From positions 310,001 through 374,000 of the forward strand of contig NC_004663.1 in the NCBI RefSeq assembly GCF_000011065.1: a DNA stretch of 64,000 nt. Direction: 5' to 3'. This DNA comes from Bacteroides thetaiotaomicron VPI-5482. GTDB lineage: Bacteria > Bacteroidota > Bacteroidia > Bacteroidales > Bacteroidaceae. The notes beneath the pieces were generated by a model that ran no database searches, had not been told where the DNA came from, and saw only the letters and a list, made by a program, of their open reading frames with translations. Positions within the stretch are counted from its first letter, which is position 1. The number at the start of each line of letters is the position of its first letter. Shown in pieces: positions 16,951 through 24,207 of this stretch. The position numbers were made by a program, and so were the translations under genes.

Positions 16951-18246
16951 ATGGAACAAAAAAATGGTTGGTTTGCCTTTTGGCAAAAATTGATGAAGTG
17001 TCTTTCAAAACAAGATGAAACGGGAGTAGGGGATACAAAAAGTGTAGCACCTGTCAATACTATTATTCAGTCGATTAAGGGGGTATCATCGTCTAAAGAA
17101 AAAGACTCATCGAAAGTGAAGTCACTAACTGAGAGCGTAGATACTTTTTTAAAATCCCGCTATGATTTCCGCTACAATGTGCTGACAGAAGAAACGGAAT
17201 ATCGTTTGTTGGAACGAATGGAGGAAGGATTTGCACCTGTGAATCAGCGTGTCTTAAATACATTCTGCCTGGAAGCTCACGAATCAGGTATTTCTTGTTG
17301 GGATCGTGATCTTTCACGCTGTATTTTCTCCACCCGTATTGCAGAGTATCATCCTTTCAAACTTTATTTGGAAGAATTGCCGGTATGGGATGGAGTGGAC
17401 CGTTTGGCGGCTTTGGCACGCAGAGTTTCGAGAGACCAATTGTGGGTGAAAGAATTCCATATATGGATGCGGGGTATGACAGCACAATGGATGGGGGTTA
17501 CGGGAAGTCATGCCAATAGTGTGGCGCCTTTGCTTATCAGTACGGAGCAAGGATATTTAAAGTCTACTTTTTGCAAATCGCTACTTCCTCCTGCGCTTCA
17601 GCGTTATTATATGGATAAGGTGGATTTAACCAGTCAAGGGCATATAGAACGGAGATTGGCGGAGATGGGACTTCTCAATCTGGATGAGTTTGATAAATAT
17701 GCTCCGACGAAAATGCCGTTATTGAAGAATCTGATGCAGATGGCTTCATTAAGCCTGTGCAAAGCTTATCAGAAAAATTATCGCTCGCTACCTCGTATAG
17801 CATCTTTTATCGGGACATCGAATCGAAAAGATTTATTGACTGACCCGACTGGTAGTCGCAGGTTTATTTGTGTGCTGGTAGAGTATCCTATCGATTGTGA
17901 GGGGATTGACTATGCACAACTTTATGCTCAATTGAAAGCGGAGATTTTGGCGGGTGAACATTATTGGTTTACAAAAGAGGAAGAGACGGAATTGCAGCAA
18001 AGTAACATGACGTTCTATCGTCAGGGACCTGTGGAAGACGTATTGCGTTCCTGTTATCGGGCGGCAGAAAAAGGAGAAGGGTGTGAACTTCTTTCGTCTG
18101 CTGATATCTTTCAGCGATTGAAGAAGATAAATCCGGCAGCTATGCGTGGGGCAAATCCGGCGAGTTTGGCACAAATACTGATAGCAGTGGGGATAGAACG
18201 TAAGCATACCAAGTTTGGGAATGTGTATCGGGTAGTCTCCGTCTGA
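16951..18246 (+). CDS. VirE/VapE-like P-loop protein with degenerate Walker A
   Basis: I choose the ATG at 16951 (MEQKNGWFAFWQK) because it follows an A/G-rich stretch; the open frame extends to 16873. About 431 residues. The protein matches the virulence-associated E family: PFKLYLEELPVWDGVDRLAALARRV, then the P-loop region ISTEQGYLKSTFCKSLLP, Walker B LLNLDEFDKY, and sensor/arginine segment FIGTSNRKDLLTDPTGSRRF. In the Walker A motif the Gly before Lys-Ser is replaced by Leu (YLKST instead of GxGKST), which could weaken nucleotide binding. Relatives are replication or mobile-element ATPases, but many lone copies occur in Bacteroides with unknown role. It is divergent from the HU-like gene. 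Confidence 0.8.
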   Translation: MEQKNGWFAFWQKLMKCLSKQDETGVGDTKSVAPVNTIIQSIKGVSSSKEKDSSKVKSLTESVDTFLKSRYDFRYNVLTEETEYRLLERMEEGFAPVNQRVLNTFCLEAHESGISCWDRDLSRCIFSTRIAEYHPFKLYLEELPVWDGVDRLAALARRVSRDQLWVKEFHIWMRGMTAQWMGVTGSHANSVAPLLISTEQGYLKSTFCKSLLPPALQRYYMDKVDLTSQGHIERRLAEMGLLNLDEFDKYAPTKMPLLKNLMQMASLSLCKAYQKNYRSLPRIASFIGTSNRKDLLTDPTGSRRFICVLVEYPIDCEGIDYAQLYAQLKAEILAGEHYWFTKEEETELQQSNMTFYRQGPVEDVLRSCYRAAEKGEGCELLSSADIFQRLKKINPAAMRGANPASLAQILIAVGIERKHTKFGNVYRVVSV

Positions 18247-18276
18247 TGGGAGGTGAAGCGGATGGTGAACAGGAGA

Positions 18277-18323
18277 CCTTCACCCGCAATCGTCGTGCCA
18301 GAGGGAGTTGTGAAGGGTGAAGG
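18277..18323. repeat. Inverted repeat CCTTCACCC after the VirE-like gene
   Basis: Arms CCTTCACCC (18277-18285) and GGGTGAAGG (18315-18323) pair perfectly around a 29-nt loop. The same CCTTCACC core bounds the IS256-family element at 14461 and 15979, so it may be a remnant of a related repeat. It could also help terminate the VirE-like transcript. The rest of the stretch up to 18492 holds no gene that I can support. Confidence 0.5.
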
Positions 18324-18492
18324 GAGGAAAGGAGATTTGCTTATTTGGGATGAAAAATTGTATCCTTTTTGGGGACACTCTTTCCTTTTCTTTTTCGTTT
18401 TTTCTTCTTATCTTGCGAATGATAATTCATCTCATGTAAAAAGGTGAAGTAGAGAGATGTTTGATTATGGACAACATAAAATTTAATAGAAA

Positions 18493-19944
18493 ATGAAAAA
18501 CATTATTTTAATAGTAAGTTTATTATTGATGGGTGTGAGTAGTCGGGCAGACATATTGAACTCTTCTGATAATAAGAATGTGGCAGATAAATTTGATCCG
18601 ATGCTTAAAGCAGCGTTGTTCCAAATGAAGATTATAGCTGATACCAGCTCTATTTTATTATCGGATATTGATTACGTGGAGGATTTGGAGCTGAAAACCA
18701 GTTTATGGATTAATAATGACGTGAATAGAGCGAAAACTACGAGACATGAAATTACCTCATTAAAAGGCCTTGAGTATTTTTCTTCTCTACGTCGGTTAAA
18801 GTTGGTGGGAAATCGGACTGATACATTGGAGTGTATTCCTGATTTTTCTAGATTTAAAGAACTTCGTGAGTTGGAAATTATACAAATCTACCTTCCGAAA
18901 CTGGATATAAGTGGTTGTAAAAATCTCACGAATTTAAGTTGTAGAAGTTGTGATTTGAATACGATAGACTTGAAAAAGAATATTCAATTAAGAACTTTAG
19001 ATTGTACTTATAACCGACTGATAGAATTGGATCTTAGTCATAATAAACAACTTCGAACGGTTATTGTTAAATCTCAAAGAAATAAAGGATTACTTTCGGA
19101 AGGAGGTCGTGCCGGGATATTATCTAAGTTGATTCTTCCGGATAACCGATCGAATACAGAAGGAATAAGTATACTTGAATGTTCGGATAATAATCTGGAG
19201 AAATTGGATATTAGTCGATCACCGCATCTTAGAAAAATAAATTGTAGTTGGAATAAGCTAAAAGCACTTGAAACATCACATAATCAAGAATTGCGGGAAC
19301 TAAATTGTGAAGCAAATTATATTGGAGAGTTGGATTTTAGTGCTAACCTAAAGATGGAATTTTTAACTTGCGGATTGCAGGGATATGAGTGGATACGCCA
19401 AGAAGGGAATGATTATCGTTTATTGAAGAAATTGATACTCCCTGAGCAAAAAGAGAATGTGGAAGGAGGTTCGCTGCGTAAACTTTCTATTAAAGAAATA
19501 TCAGAAGAAGCAATTCCGGTTTTTAGTGACTACCCTTATTTAAAAGAATTAAATTGTGCTGATAACAGACTAAAAACAATTGATCTTAGTGCAAATATAT
19601 ATTTGGAGGTTTTGGATTGTAGTAGTAATGCTATATCTCAGCTTGATTTGCATTCAAATGTCAACTTGTATTCGTTGAATATTTTAAATTGTCCATTGCA
19701 AGTATTGGACTTGTCCCAGACAAAAGTGAAGCTAATTATGTGTGATTTCTATGATAGAAGAGAGAAGGGTGTGAAAAATGGATACATATCTGGTTTGTAT
19801 TTAAAATTGATTGTTCCTAAAGGATACCATGCTGAAACTATAAACTTTAGAACCCCCACCTTAGAAACTGCCTCTTTTGAAAATGGCTCTATATATAATT
19901 ATTTACCTCCACAATATGTCAGGATGGTAGTGTCAGGAAAATAG
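18493..19944 (+). CDS. Secreted leucine-rich-repeat protein
   Basis: A 483-residue protein with a cleavable signal peptide (MKNIILIVSLLLMGVSSRA). The mature part contains irregular leucine-rich repeats of the form LTNLSCRSCDLNTIDLKKNIQLRTLDCTYNRLIELDLSHN, with LDCSxN and LDLSxN units similar to the LRRs of internalin-like and BspA-like bacterial proteins. Two copies of a KLILP...NxEG insert (about residues 210-225 and 312-325) interrupt the repeats in a regular way. There is no anchor or catalytic domain; it is probably a periplasmic or surface interaction protein. It seems to be its own transcription unit, 230 nt before the TolQ-like operon. Confidence 0.8.
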   Translation: MKNIILIVSLLLMGVSSRADILNSSDNKNVADKFDPMLKAALFQMKIIADTSSILLSDIDYVEDLELKTSLWINNDVNRAKTTRHEITSLKGLEYFSSLRRLKLVGNRTDTLECIPDFSRFKELRELEIIQIYLPKLDISGCKNLTNLSCRSCDLNTIDLKKNIQLRTLDCTYNRLIELDLSHNKQLRTVIVKSQRNKGLLSEGGRAGILSKLILPDNRSNTEGISILECSDNNLEKLDISRSPHLRKINCSWNKLKALETSHNQELRELNCEANYIGELDFSANLKMEFLTCGLQGYEWIRQEGNDYRLLKKLILPEQKENVEGGSLRKLSIKEISEEAIPVFSDYPYLKELNCADNRLKTIDLSANIYLEVLDCSSNAISQLDLHSNVNLYSLNILNCPLQVLDLSQTKVKLIMCDFYDRREKGVKNGYISGLYLKLIVPKGYHAETINFRTPTLETASFENGSIYNYLPPQYVRMVVSGK

Positions 19945-20173
19945 ATACAAAACCTGATATAGCAGATAAAAAACAGCTGGAAATTTCTGGTAATGGATTA
20001 TTTTTAAACCTATTGAGTGATTTTTGAACTCTTTATTTTGTATCATTTTAAGGAATTGGAGTATTTTGAATGATTTGAGTACTCATTTCTTTTCTATTTT
20101 TATCAACTTTGCCACTGTGAATCATTCGATGATTTGCGGTGGCTTTTAAATTTTAATAAATAATAGAATAGAC

Positions 20174-21592
20174 ATGAATTGCACAAAGATGAAAAAACTT
20201 TTTAGAAAAGGTACGTTGAGTATACTTCTTTTAGGAGTAATAACGTTTTTCACTTATCCGCTCTCAGCCCAAACAAATAGTAGATCCGGTAAAGGATTAT
20301 ATGAAATCTTTAGTACTAAAATACCGGACGGGGCGCAGTGGAAAGCTCAGGATAATAAATTTGTCCGTGATGGGGGATACTCTAAAAAATCAGAAAATTA
20401 TATATATGTAGGAGCCTCTAAAAGTCCGGCAGAGTTGACCGGGCTATCCATTCCTATTCGCGAGAATCCGGGACCGGGTGAGTTTCGCTATATCACTTTT
20501 GCCTGGGTAAAATGGGGAGGTGATCAAATTGGAATGAAATTTCATGTTTCCGAAAAGTCTGCAAATCAAAAAGGCAAGAAATATGATTTTACTTATATAG
20601 CCGGTAAGTCCAAGGATTTGATAAATCCGATGGAAGGTCTTAATCTCGGTGAACTACCGGGACACTGGATGGTGATGACCAGGGACTTATGGAAAGATTT
20701 TGGTAATATTACGTTGACTGGTATTTCTTTTATCTGCCCGGAGAGACGTGATGCGGGATTTGATGAAATCTTTCTCGCTAAGACACAGGATGATATAAAG
20801 AATGCTCCGAAAGTACTTCCGAGCGAAATTGCAACTCCGGTACCCGTTGATGGAGAAGAGGAAGGGCTGGTATATGAAGAGGGAACAACTAATGAGGATG
20901 AACAACCGCAAGGGGTACAGATTGACTGGGCTGCACAGATTAAAGCGGGAGGATTCATGATGTATCCGTTGTATTTGCTTGGATTGCTTGCCTTAGTAAT
21001 AGCTTTGCAACGCTTGCTAACTTCAAGAGAAGGAAGACTGGCACCAAAAGGACTGCGTAAAACAGTCAGCGAATGCCTTGCACAAGGAGATTTGAAAGGT
21101 GCGATTGCAGCCTGTGATAAATACCCTTCCACATTAGGAAATTCGCTGCGTTTTATTTTCGAGCATGTGAAAGCCGGAAGAGAAGCTGTCAGTCAGACAG
21201 CTGGTGATATGGCCGCACGTGATATCCGTACACATTTGTCACGCATATATCCTTTGTCAGTCATAGCTTCCCTGTCGCCCCTTATCGGTTTGCTGGGAAC
21301 AGTTGTCGGTATGATCGAAGCGTTTGGTCTGGTAGCATTGTATGGTGACGAAGGCGGTGCTTCTATATTGTCCGATTCTATTTCAAAAGCTTTGATTACG
21401 ACTGCTGCCGGTTTGATCATCGCAGCTCCTGCCATTGCTTTGTATTTCATTATTAAAAATCGTATTATGAAATTGGCTTCTTTGGTGGAAGTAGAAGTTG
21501 AAAATGTAATTACTACGCTCTATCTGGAAGGAGATTCGACGGATATGAACACACCGGGGAGTAAGGAGGAGAAGCATGAGACTAAACTATGA
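20174..21592 (+). CDS. MotA/TolQ/ExbB-family proton channel with an extra periplasmic N-terminal domain
   Basis: A 472-residue protein, about twice the length of ExbB or TolQ. It begins with a signal-peptide-like segment (MKKLFRKGTLSILLLGVITFF...LSAQ; an internal ATG at 20189 is an equally good start), then about 180 residues of beta-rich domain of no recognised family (PAELTGLSIPIRENPGPGEFRYITFAWVKW...FDEIFLAKTQDD), an acidic linker, and then the channel part: one TM near residue 258-280, IYPLSVIASLSPLIGLLGTVVGMIEAF (hallmark of the family) and ALITTAAGLIIAAPAIALYFII. With the two ExbD-like proteins encoded next it should form a proton-driven stator unit in the inner membrane. Confidence 0.85.
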   Translation: MNCTKMKKLFRKGTLSILLLGVITFFTYPLSAQTNSRSGKGLYEIFSTKIPDGAQWKAQDNKFVRDGGYSKKSENYIYVGASKSPAELTGLSIPIRENPGPGEFRYITFAWVKWGGDQIGMKFHVSEKSANQKGKKYDFTYIAGKSKDLINPMEGLNLGELPGHWMVMTRDLWKDFGNITLTGISFICPERRDAGFDEIFLAKTQDDIKNAPKVLPSEIATPVPVDGEEEGLVYEEGTTNEDEQPQGVQIDWAAQIKAGGFMMYPLYLLGLLALVIALQRLLTSREGRLAPKGLRKTVSECLAQGDLKGAIAACDKYPSTLGNSLRFIFEHVKAGREAVSQTAGDMAARDIRTHLSRIYPLSVIASLSPLIGLLGTVVGMIEAFGLVALYGDEGGASILSDSISKALITTAAGLIIAAPAIALYFIIKNRIMKLASLVEVEVENVITTLYLEGDSTDMNTPGSKEEKHETKL

Positions 21593-22022
21593 TGAAGAAG
21601 ACAAAGTAGAGGTGCAGATGTCGCCCTTGATAGACTGCGTCTTTCTGCTACTGATCTTCTTCCTTGTGACTACTATGATGAAGAAGTGGGAAATGCAAAT
21701 ACCTTTATCACTTCCTTCAATGACTTCCAGCTTGTCTACCACCCGCGCCGGAGAGGAAGCTGTTATCATAGCAGTGGATGAGGAGAAAAATGTGTATCAG
21801 GTAGTAGGACATGATGCGTACACTGGTGAGAACCACTATGTACCGATTTCTGATCTGAATACTTTCCTTACAGAACTCCGCAACAGTGAAGGTACGGAAA
21901 TTGCTATTGATGTGGCGGCTTACCGGACTGTACCCGTAAATACGGTAATAGAGATATTCGATCAATGTCAAATACAAGGATTCACGCGTACGCGTGTCCG
22001 TTTGGGTAGTAAACCTTATTAA
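21576..22022 (+). CDS. ExbD/TolR-family protein, first copy
   Basis: A 148-residue single-pass membrane protein with a short cytoplasmic head, then SPLIDCVFLLLIFFLVTTM, the ExbD/TolR transmembrane helix with its conserved proton-carrying Asp, and a periplasmic domain ending in a VIEIFDQCQIQGFTRTRVR segment typical of the family. It overlaps the preceding TolQ-like gene by 17 nt, which implies translational coupling. It should pair with that protein. A second, diverged copy follows at once. Confidence 0.88.
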   Translation: MRLNYDEEDKVEVQMSPLIDCVFLLLIFFLVTTMMKKWEMQIPLSLPSMTSSLSTTRAGEEAVIIAVDEEKNVYQVVGHDAYTGENHYVPISDLNTFLTELRNSEGTEIAIDVAAYRTVPVNTVIEIFDQCQIQGFTRTRVRLGSKPY

Positions 22023-22026
22023 GCTT

Positions 22027-22452
22027 ATGAGACTATCACTATTTAATAACGAAGATGAACCGGAAGTGTCTATGTCGCCCTTGATCGACTGTGTGTTTCT
22101 GCTATTGATCTTCTTTCTTGTCTCTACAATGACGAAGGTGAAAAACAGGGATATTTCAGTGGATCTGCCGACTTCGGAATCAGCTATAAAACTGAAACCG
22201 GATGATAAACAGGCTATTGTAGGACTGGATGCTGAAGGTAACTTCTATTGGGACGGACAACCTTGTTCGACTAATTTTATGATGGAACAATTGCGGGAGA
22301 CCTGTATCTCTGATCCGGGTCGGCGTATCCGCATTGATATGGATAAAAACACTCCATTCGGACGTTTTGTGGAAGTAATGGATGCTTGTCAGTTTTATAA
22401 TTTAACGAATATAGGAATACGAACATATGACGAAAACTACAACAGGGAGTAG
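22027..22452 (+). CDS. ExbD/TolR-family protein, second copy
   Basis: I take the ATG at 22027 (MRLSLFNNEDEPEV), 4 nt after the first copy's stop, because it aligns with the start of that copy (MRLNYDEEDKVEV); the longer frame from 21994 overlaps it. About 141 residues. The transmembrane helix SPLIDCVFLLLIFFLVSTM keeps the functional Asp and is almost identical to copy one, while the periplasmic part differs strongly. Two unlike ExbD subunits with one ExbB is a pattern seen in Bacteroidota and fits a heteromeric stator. Confidence 0.88.
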   Translation: MRLSLFNNEDEPEVSMSPLIDCVFLLLIFFLVSTMTKVKNRDISVDLPTSESAIKLKPDDKQAIVGLDAEGNFYWDGQPCSTNFMMEQLRETCISDPGRRIRIDMDKNTPFGRFVEVMDACQFYNLTNIGIRTYDENYNRE

Positions 22453-23950
22453 CCGTCTGACGGTTATCCTATCATGGGTTATTGCGCTGGTCTGCCTGGT
22501 AGGAGGAGCGTTGTTTATCTGGCTGATGCCATCACCAGGACAGGGAGCTATTGACTTGCAAGCGAAAAAACAGAAATCTCCGAAAAGTATCAGTGATAAA
22601 ATAAAGCAGGAGCAGGCTCAGCGGGAGCTTCCCGCTAATTATTCTGAGCAATTAGTGAAGCAGTCGGAAGTATTGGTCAAGAAAAATTTGGAAGATCAGC
22701 TTCGTAAATTTCAGGAAATGGCTAAGAAGATGAGGCAGCGGAAAAATGAATTGTTGACTAAAGTAGAGCAAAGAAAGTTACCACGTACGGCACCGGATGA
22801 TGCTAATGATACTTCGAAAGCAAGGAATATTCCGCAGGCGGGCAAGTTATCTGCGAATCCGTCGGTAGATGATATGTATGCTCTTTTAAGAGAATATGAG
22901 GCTGAAATACAGCAGAACCATTTGGCTGCCAATGCAGCTAAACAGGCGCTTTCCAAGGGACTTTCGTTTCCCGAGGTTTATAGTTCTCTGAAGACAGGTT
23001 CTTCCCGTATGCCAAGTTTTGATGAACTGATTCGAATGCAGACTAAAGGGGGGGAATGGGCTACTTCAGCGGGAAGTAATGCCAGCGCAGGTCTGGAAAT
23101 AAAAAGTACGGCAGACTTGAACAATTACCGTGGTCTGTTGGGACAAGCGACCCGACAAGCCGGACTTGCTCAATCTCGGTTGGAAAATCTCTTTGGAGTA
23201 GTGAAGCAGGTCGGAAAGCCCGGTGGCGGCTTTGGAATTGGCAATGGTCAGCCGGGCGGAGGTGAAGGCAGTGGCAATGGGAACGGTTTCGGTGGCATGG
23301 GGGAGGCAGCTCAGGGCAGTGGAAACAGACGTCCGATGAATGCTTATGCAGGTCCCCGGCTTAATCAGGAAATGGTAAAAGCTCAGGCATTGCCCGGACG
23401 GCGTTTCTCAAAAAGCGCGGATCGTAAAGGGTGGTTATATATTAACACATGGTATATGATAGGACCGTGGGAAAGTTTTGGGCGAGAGGACTTTTCGATT
23501 GTCCATCCGCCTGAGATATCTGTGGACTTTGATGCGGTATATACTGACGGACAAGTAGGTACAGGGGTGATGGAAACGGATTCTCATCCGATAAAGGTCA
23601 TAGGGGAAGAAGTGTATTTGGATGGTACGCTGCGATGGAAGTTTATGCAAAGTGAATCAATGCATAATACGGTTCCTGTCACTACCGGACATTCTACTTA
23701 TTATGCTTATACGGAACTTTATTTTGATGAGGCTACTACCATGCTGGTTGCCATCGGTACGGATGATAGTGGCCGGGTATGGATAAATGGTAAGGATGTA
23801 TGGCGCGATTATGGTACCAGTTGGTATAATATTGACGAACATATTACTCCTTTCCAGTTCCGTCAAGGGTGGAACCGTATTCTTGTGCGATTGGAAAATG
23901 GCGGAGGAGGAGCGTGTGGTTTCAGTTTCTTAATTATTCCACAAGAGTAA
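22427..23950 (+). CDS. Membrane-anchored periplasmic protein of the TolQ/ExbD operon (coiled coil, Gly-rich linker, beta-sandwich)
   Basis: A 507-residue protein overlapping the second exbD by 26 nt. It has one N-terminal TM (LTVILSWVIALVCLVGGALFIWLM), then a Lys/Gln/Glu-rich stretch that is a probable coiled coil (about 45-120), a helical middle part, a Gly/Asn-rich linker (about 265-300, GGGFGIGNGQPGGGEGSG), and a C-terminal domain (about 330-507) with TMLVAIGTDDSGRVWINGKDVW and WNRILVRLENGGGGACGFSF, resembling PA14/sugar-binding beta-sandwiches. The position is that of TonB or TolA, the force-transmitting partner, but the C-terminal domain is not a TonB domain. I infer that it carries the energised motion to a periplasmic or outer-membrane target. 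Confidence 0.7.
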   Translation: MTKTTTGSSRLTVILSWVIALVCLVGGALFIWLMPSPGQGAIDLQAKKQKSPKSISDKIKQEQAQRELPANYSEQLVKQSEVLVKKNLEDQLRKFQEMAKKMRQRKNELLTKVEQRKLPRTAPDDANDTSKARNIPQAGKLSANPSVDDMYALLREYEAEIQQNHLAANAAKQALSKGLSFPEVYSSLKTGSSRMPSFDELIRMQTKGGEWATSAGSNASAGLEIKSTADLNNYRGLLGQATRQAGLAQSRLENLFGVVKQVGKPGGGFGIGNGQPGGGEGSGNGNGFGGMGEAAQGSGNRRPMNAYAGPRLNQEMVKAQALPGRRFSKSADRKGWLYINTWYMIGPWESFGREDFSIVHPPEISVDFDAVYTDGQVGTGVMETDSHPIKVIGEEVYLDGTLRWKFMQSESMHNTVPVTTGHSTYYAYTELYFDEATTMLVAIGTDDSGRVWINGKDVWRDYGTSWYNIDEHITPFQFRQGWNRILVRLENGGGGACGFSFLIIPQE

Positions 23951-23951
23951 G

Positions 23952-24173
23952 ATGACACACGTTGGCCGGCTTATAGAAGATGAACTACATCGACAAGGAT
24001 TGTCTGTCACTTGGTTTGCAGAACAGCTTTGTTGCGCGCGGACCAATGTGTATAAAATTTTCAGGAAATCAAGTATTGATACCGAACTCCTTTTGCGAAT
24101 TTCTGATATCTTGCAATATGACTTTTTTCAATGTTACTCAGCGTGTTTAAAGAACAAAAAGGAAATGATGTAG
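23952..24173 (+). CDS. Small helix-turn-helix protein (XRE-like)
   Basis: A 73-residue protein starting 1 nt after the preceding stop. GLSVTWFAEQLCCARTNVYKIFRKSSIDTELLLRISDILQYDFF is a Cro/CI-type helix-turn-helix, and the ending DILQYDFFQCYS is common in small Bacteroides HTH proteins. Probably autoregulates the TolQ/ExbD operon or controls a nearby gene. Its stop codon lies inside the stem of a terminator. Confidence 0.75.
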   Translation: MTHVGRLIEDELHRQGLSVTWFAEQLCCARTNVYKIFRKSSIDTELLLRISDILQYDFFQCYSACLKNKKEMM

Positions 24174-24194
24174 TTGTGGATACATCATTTCCTT
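24159..24194. terminator. Bidirectional terminator between convergent genes
   Basis: A 14-bp perfect stem (arms 24159-24172 and 24181-24194) with an 8-nt loop lies between the HTH gene and the convergent barrel gene. It has A-rich sequence on the left and T-rich on the right, so it can end transcription from both sides. It overlaps the last codons of the HTH gene. Confidence 0.85.
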
Positions 24195-24207
24195 CTCTTT
24201 TATAATT

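Noticed and set aside
18253..18447. A 64-codon open frame after the VirE-like gene
   Set aside because: Low-complexity composition, no family motif, and it overlaps the CCTTCACCC inverted repeat; not supported as a gene.
20174..23950. The operon as a Zorya-type anti-phage system because of MotA/ExbB-like proteins
   Set aside because: No ZorC, ZorD helicase or ZorE nuclease gene is present; only the proton-channel parts are alike.
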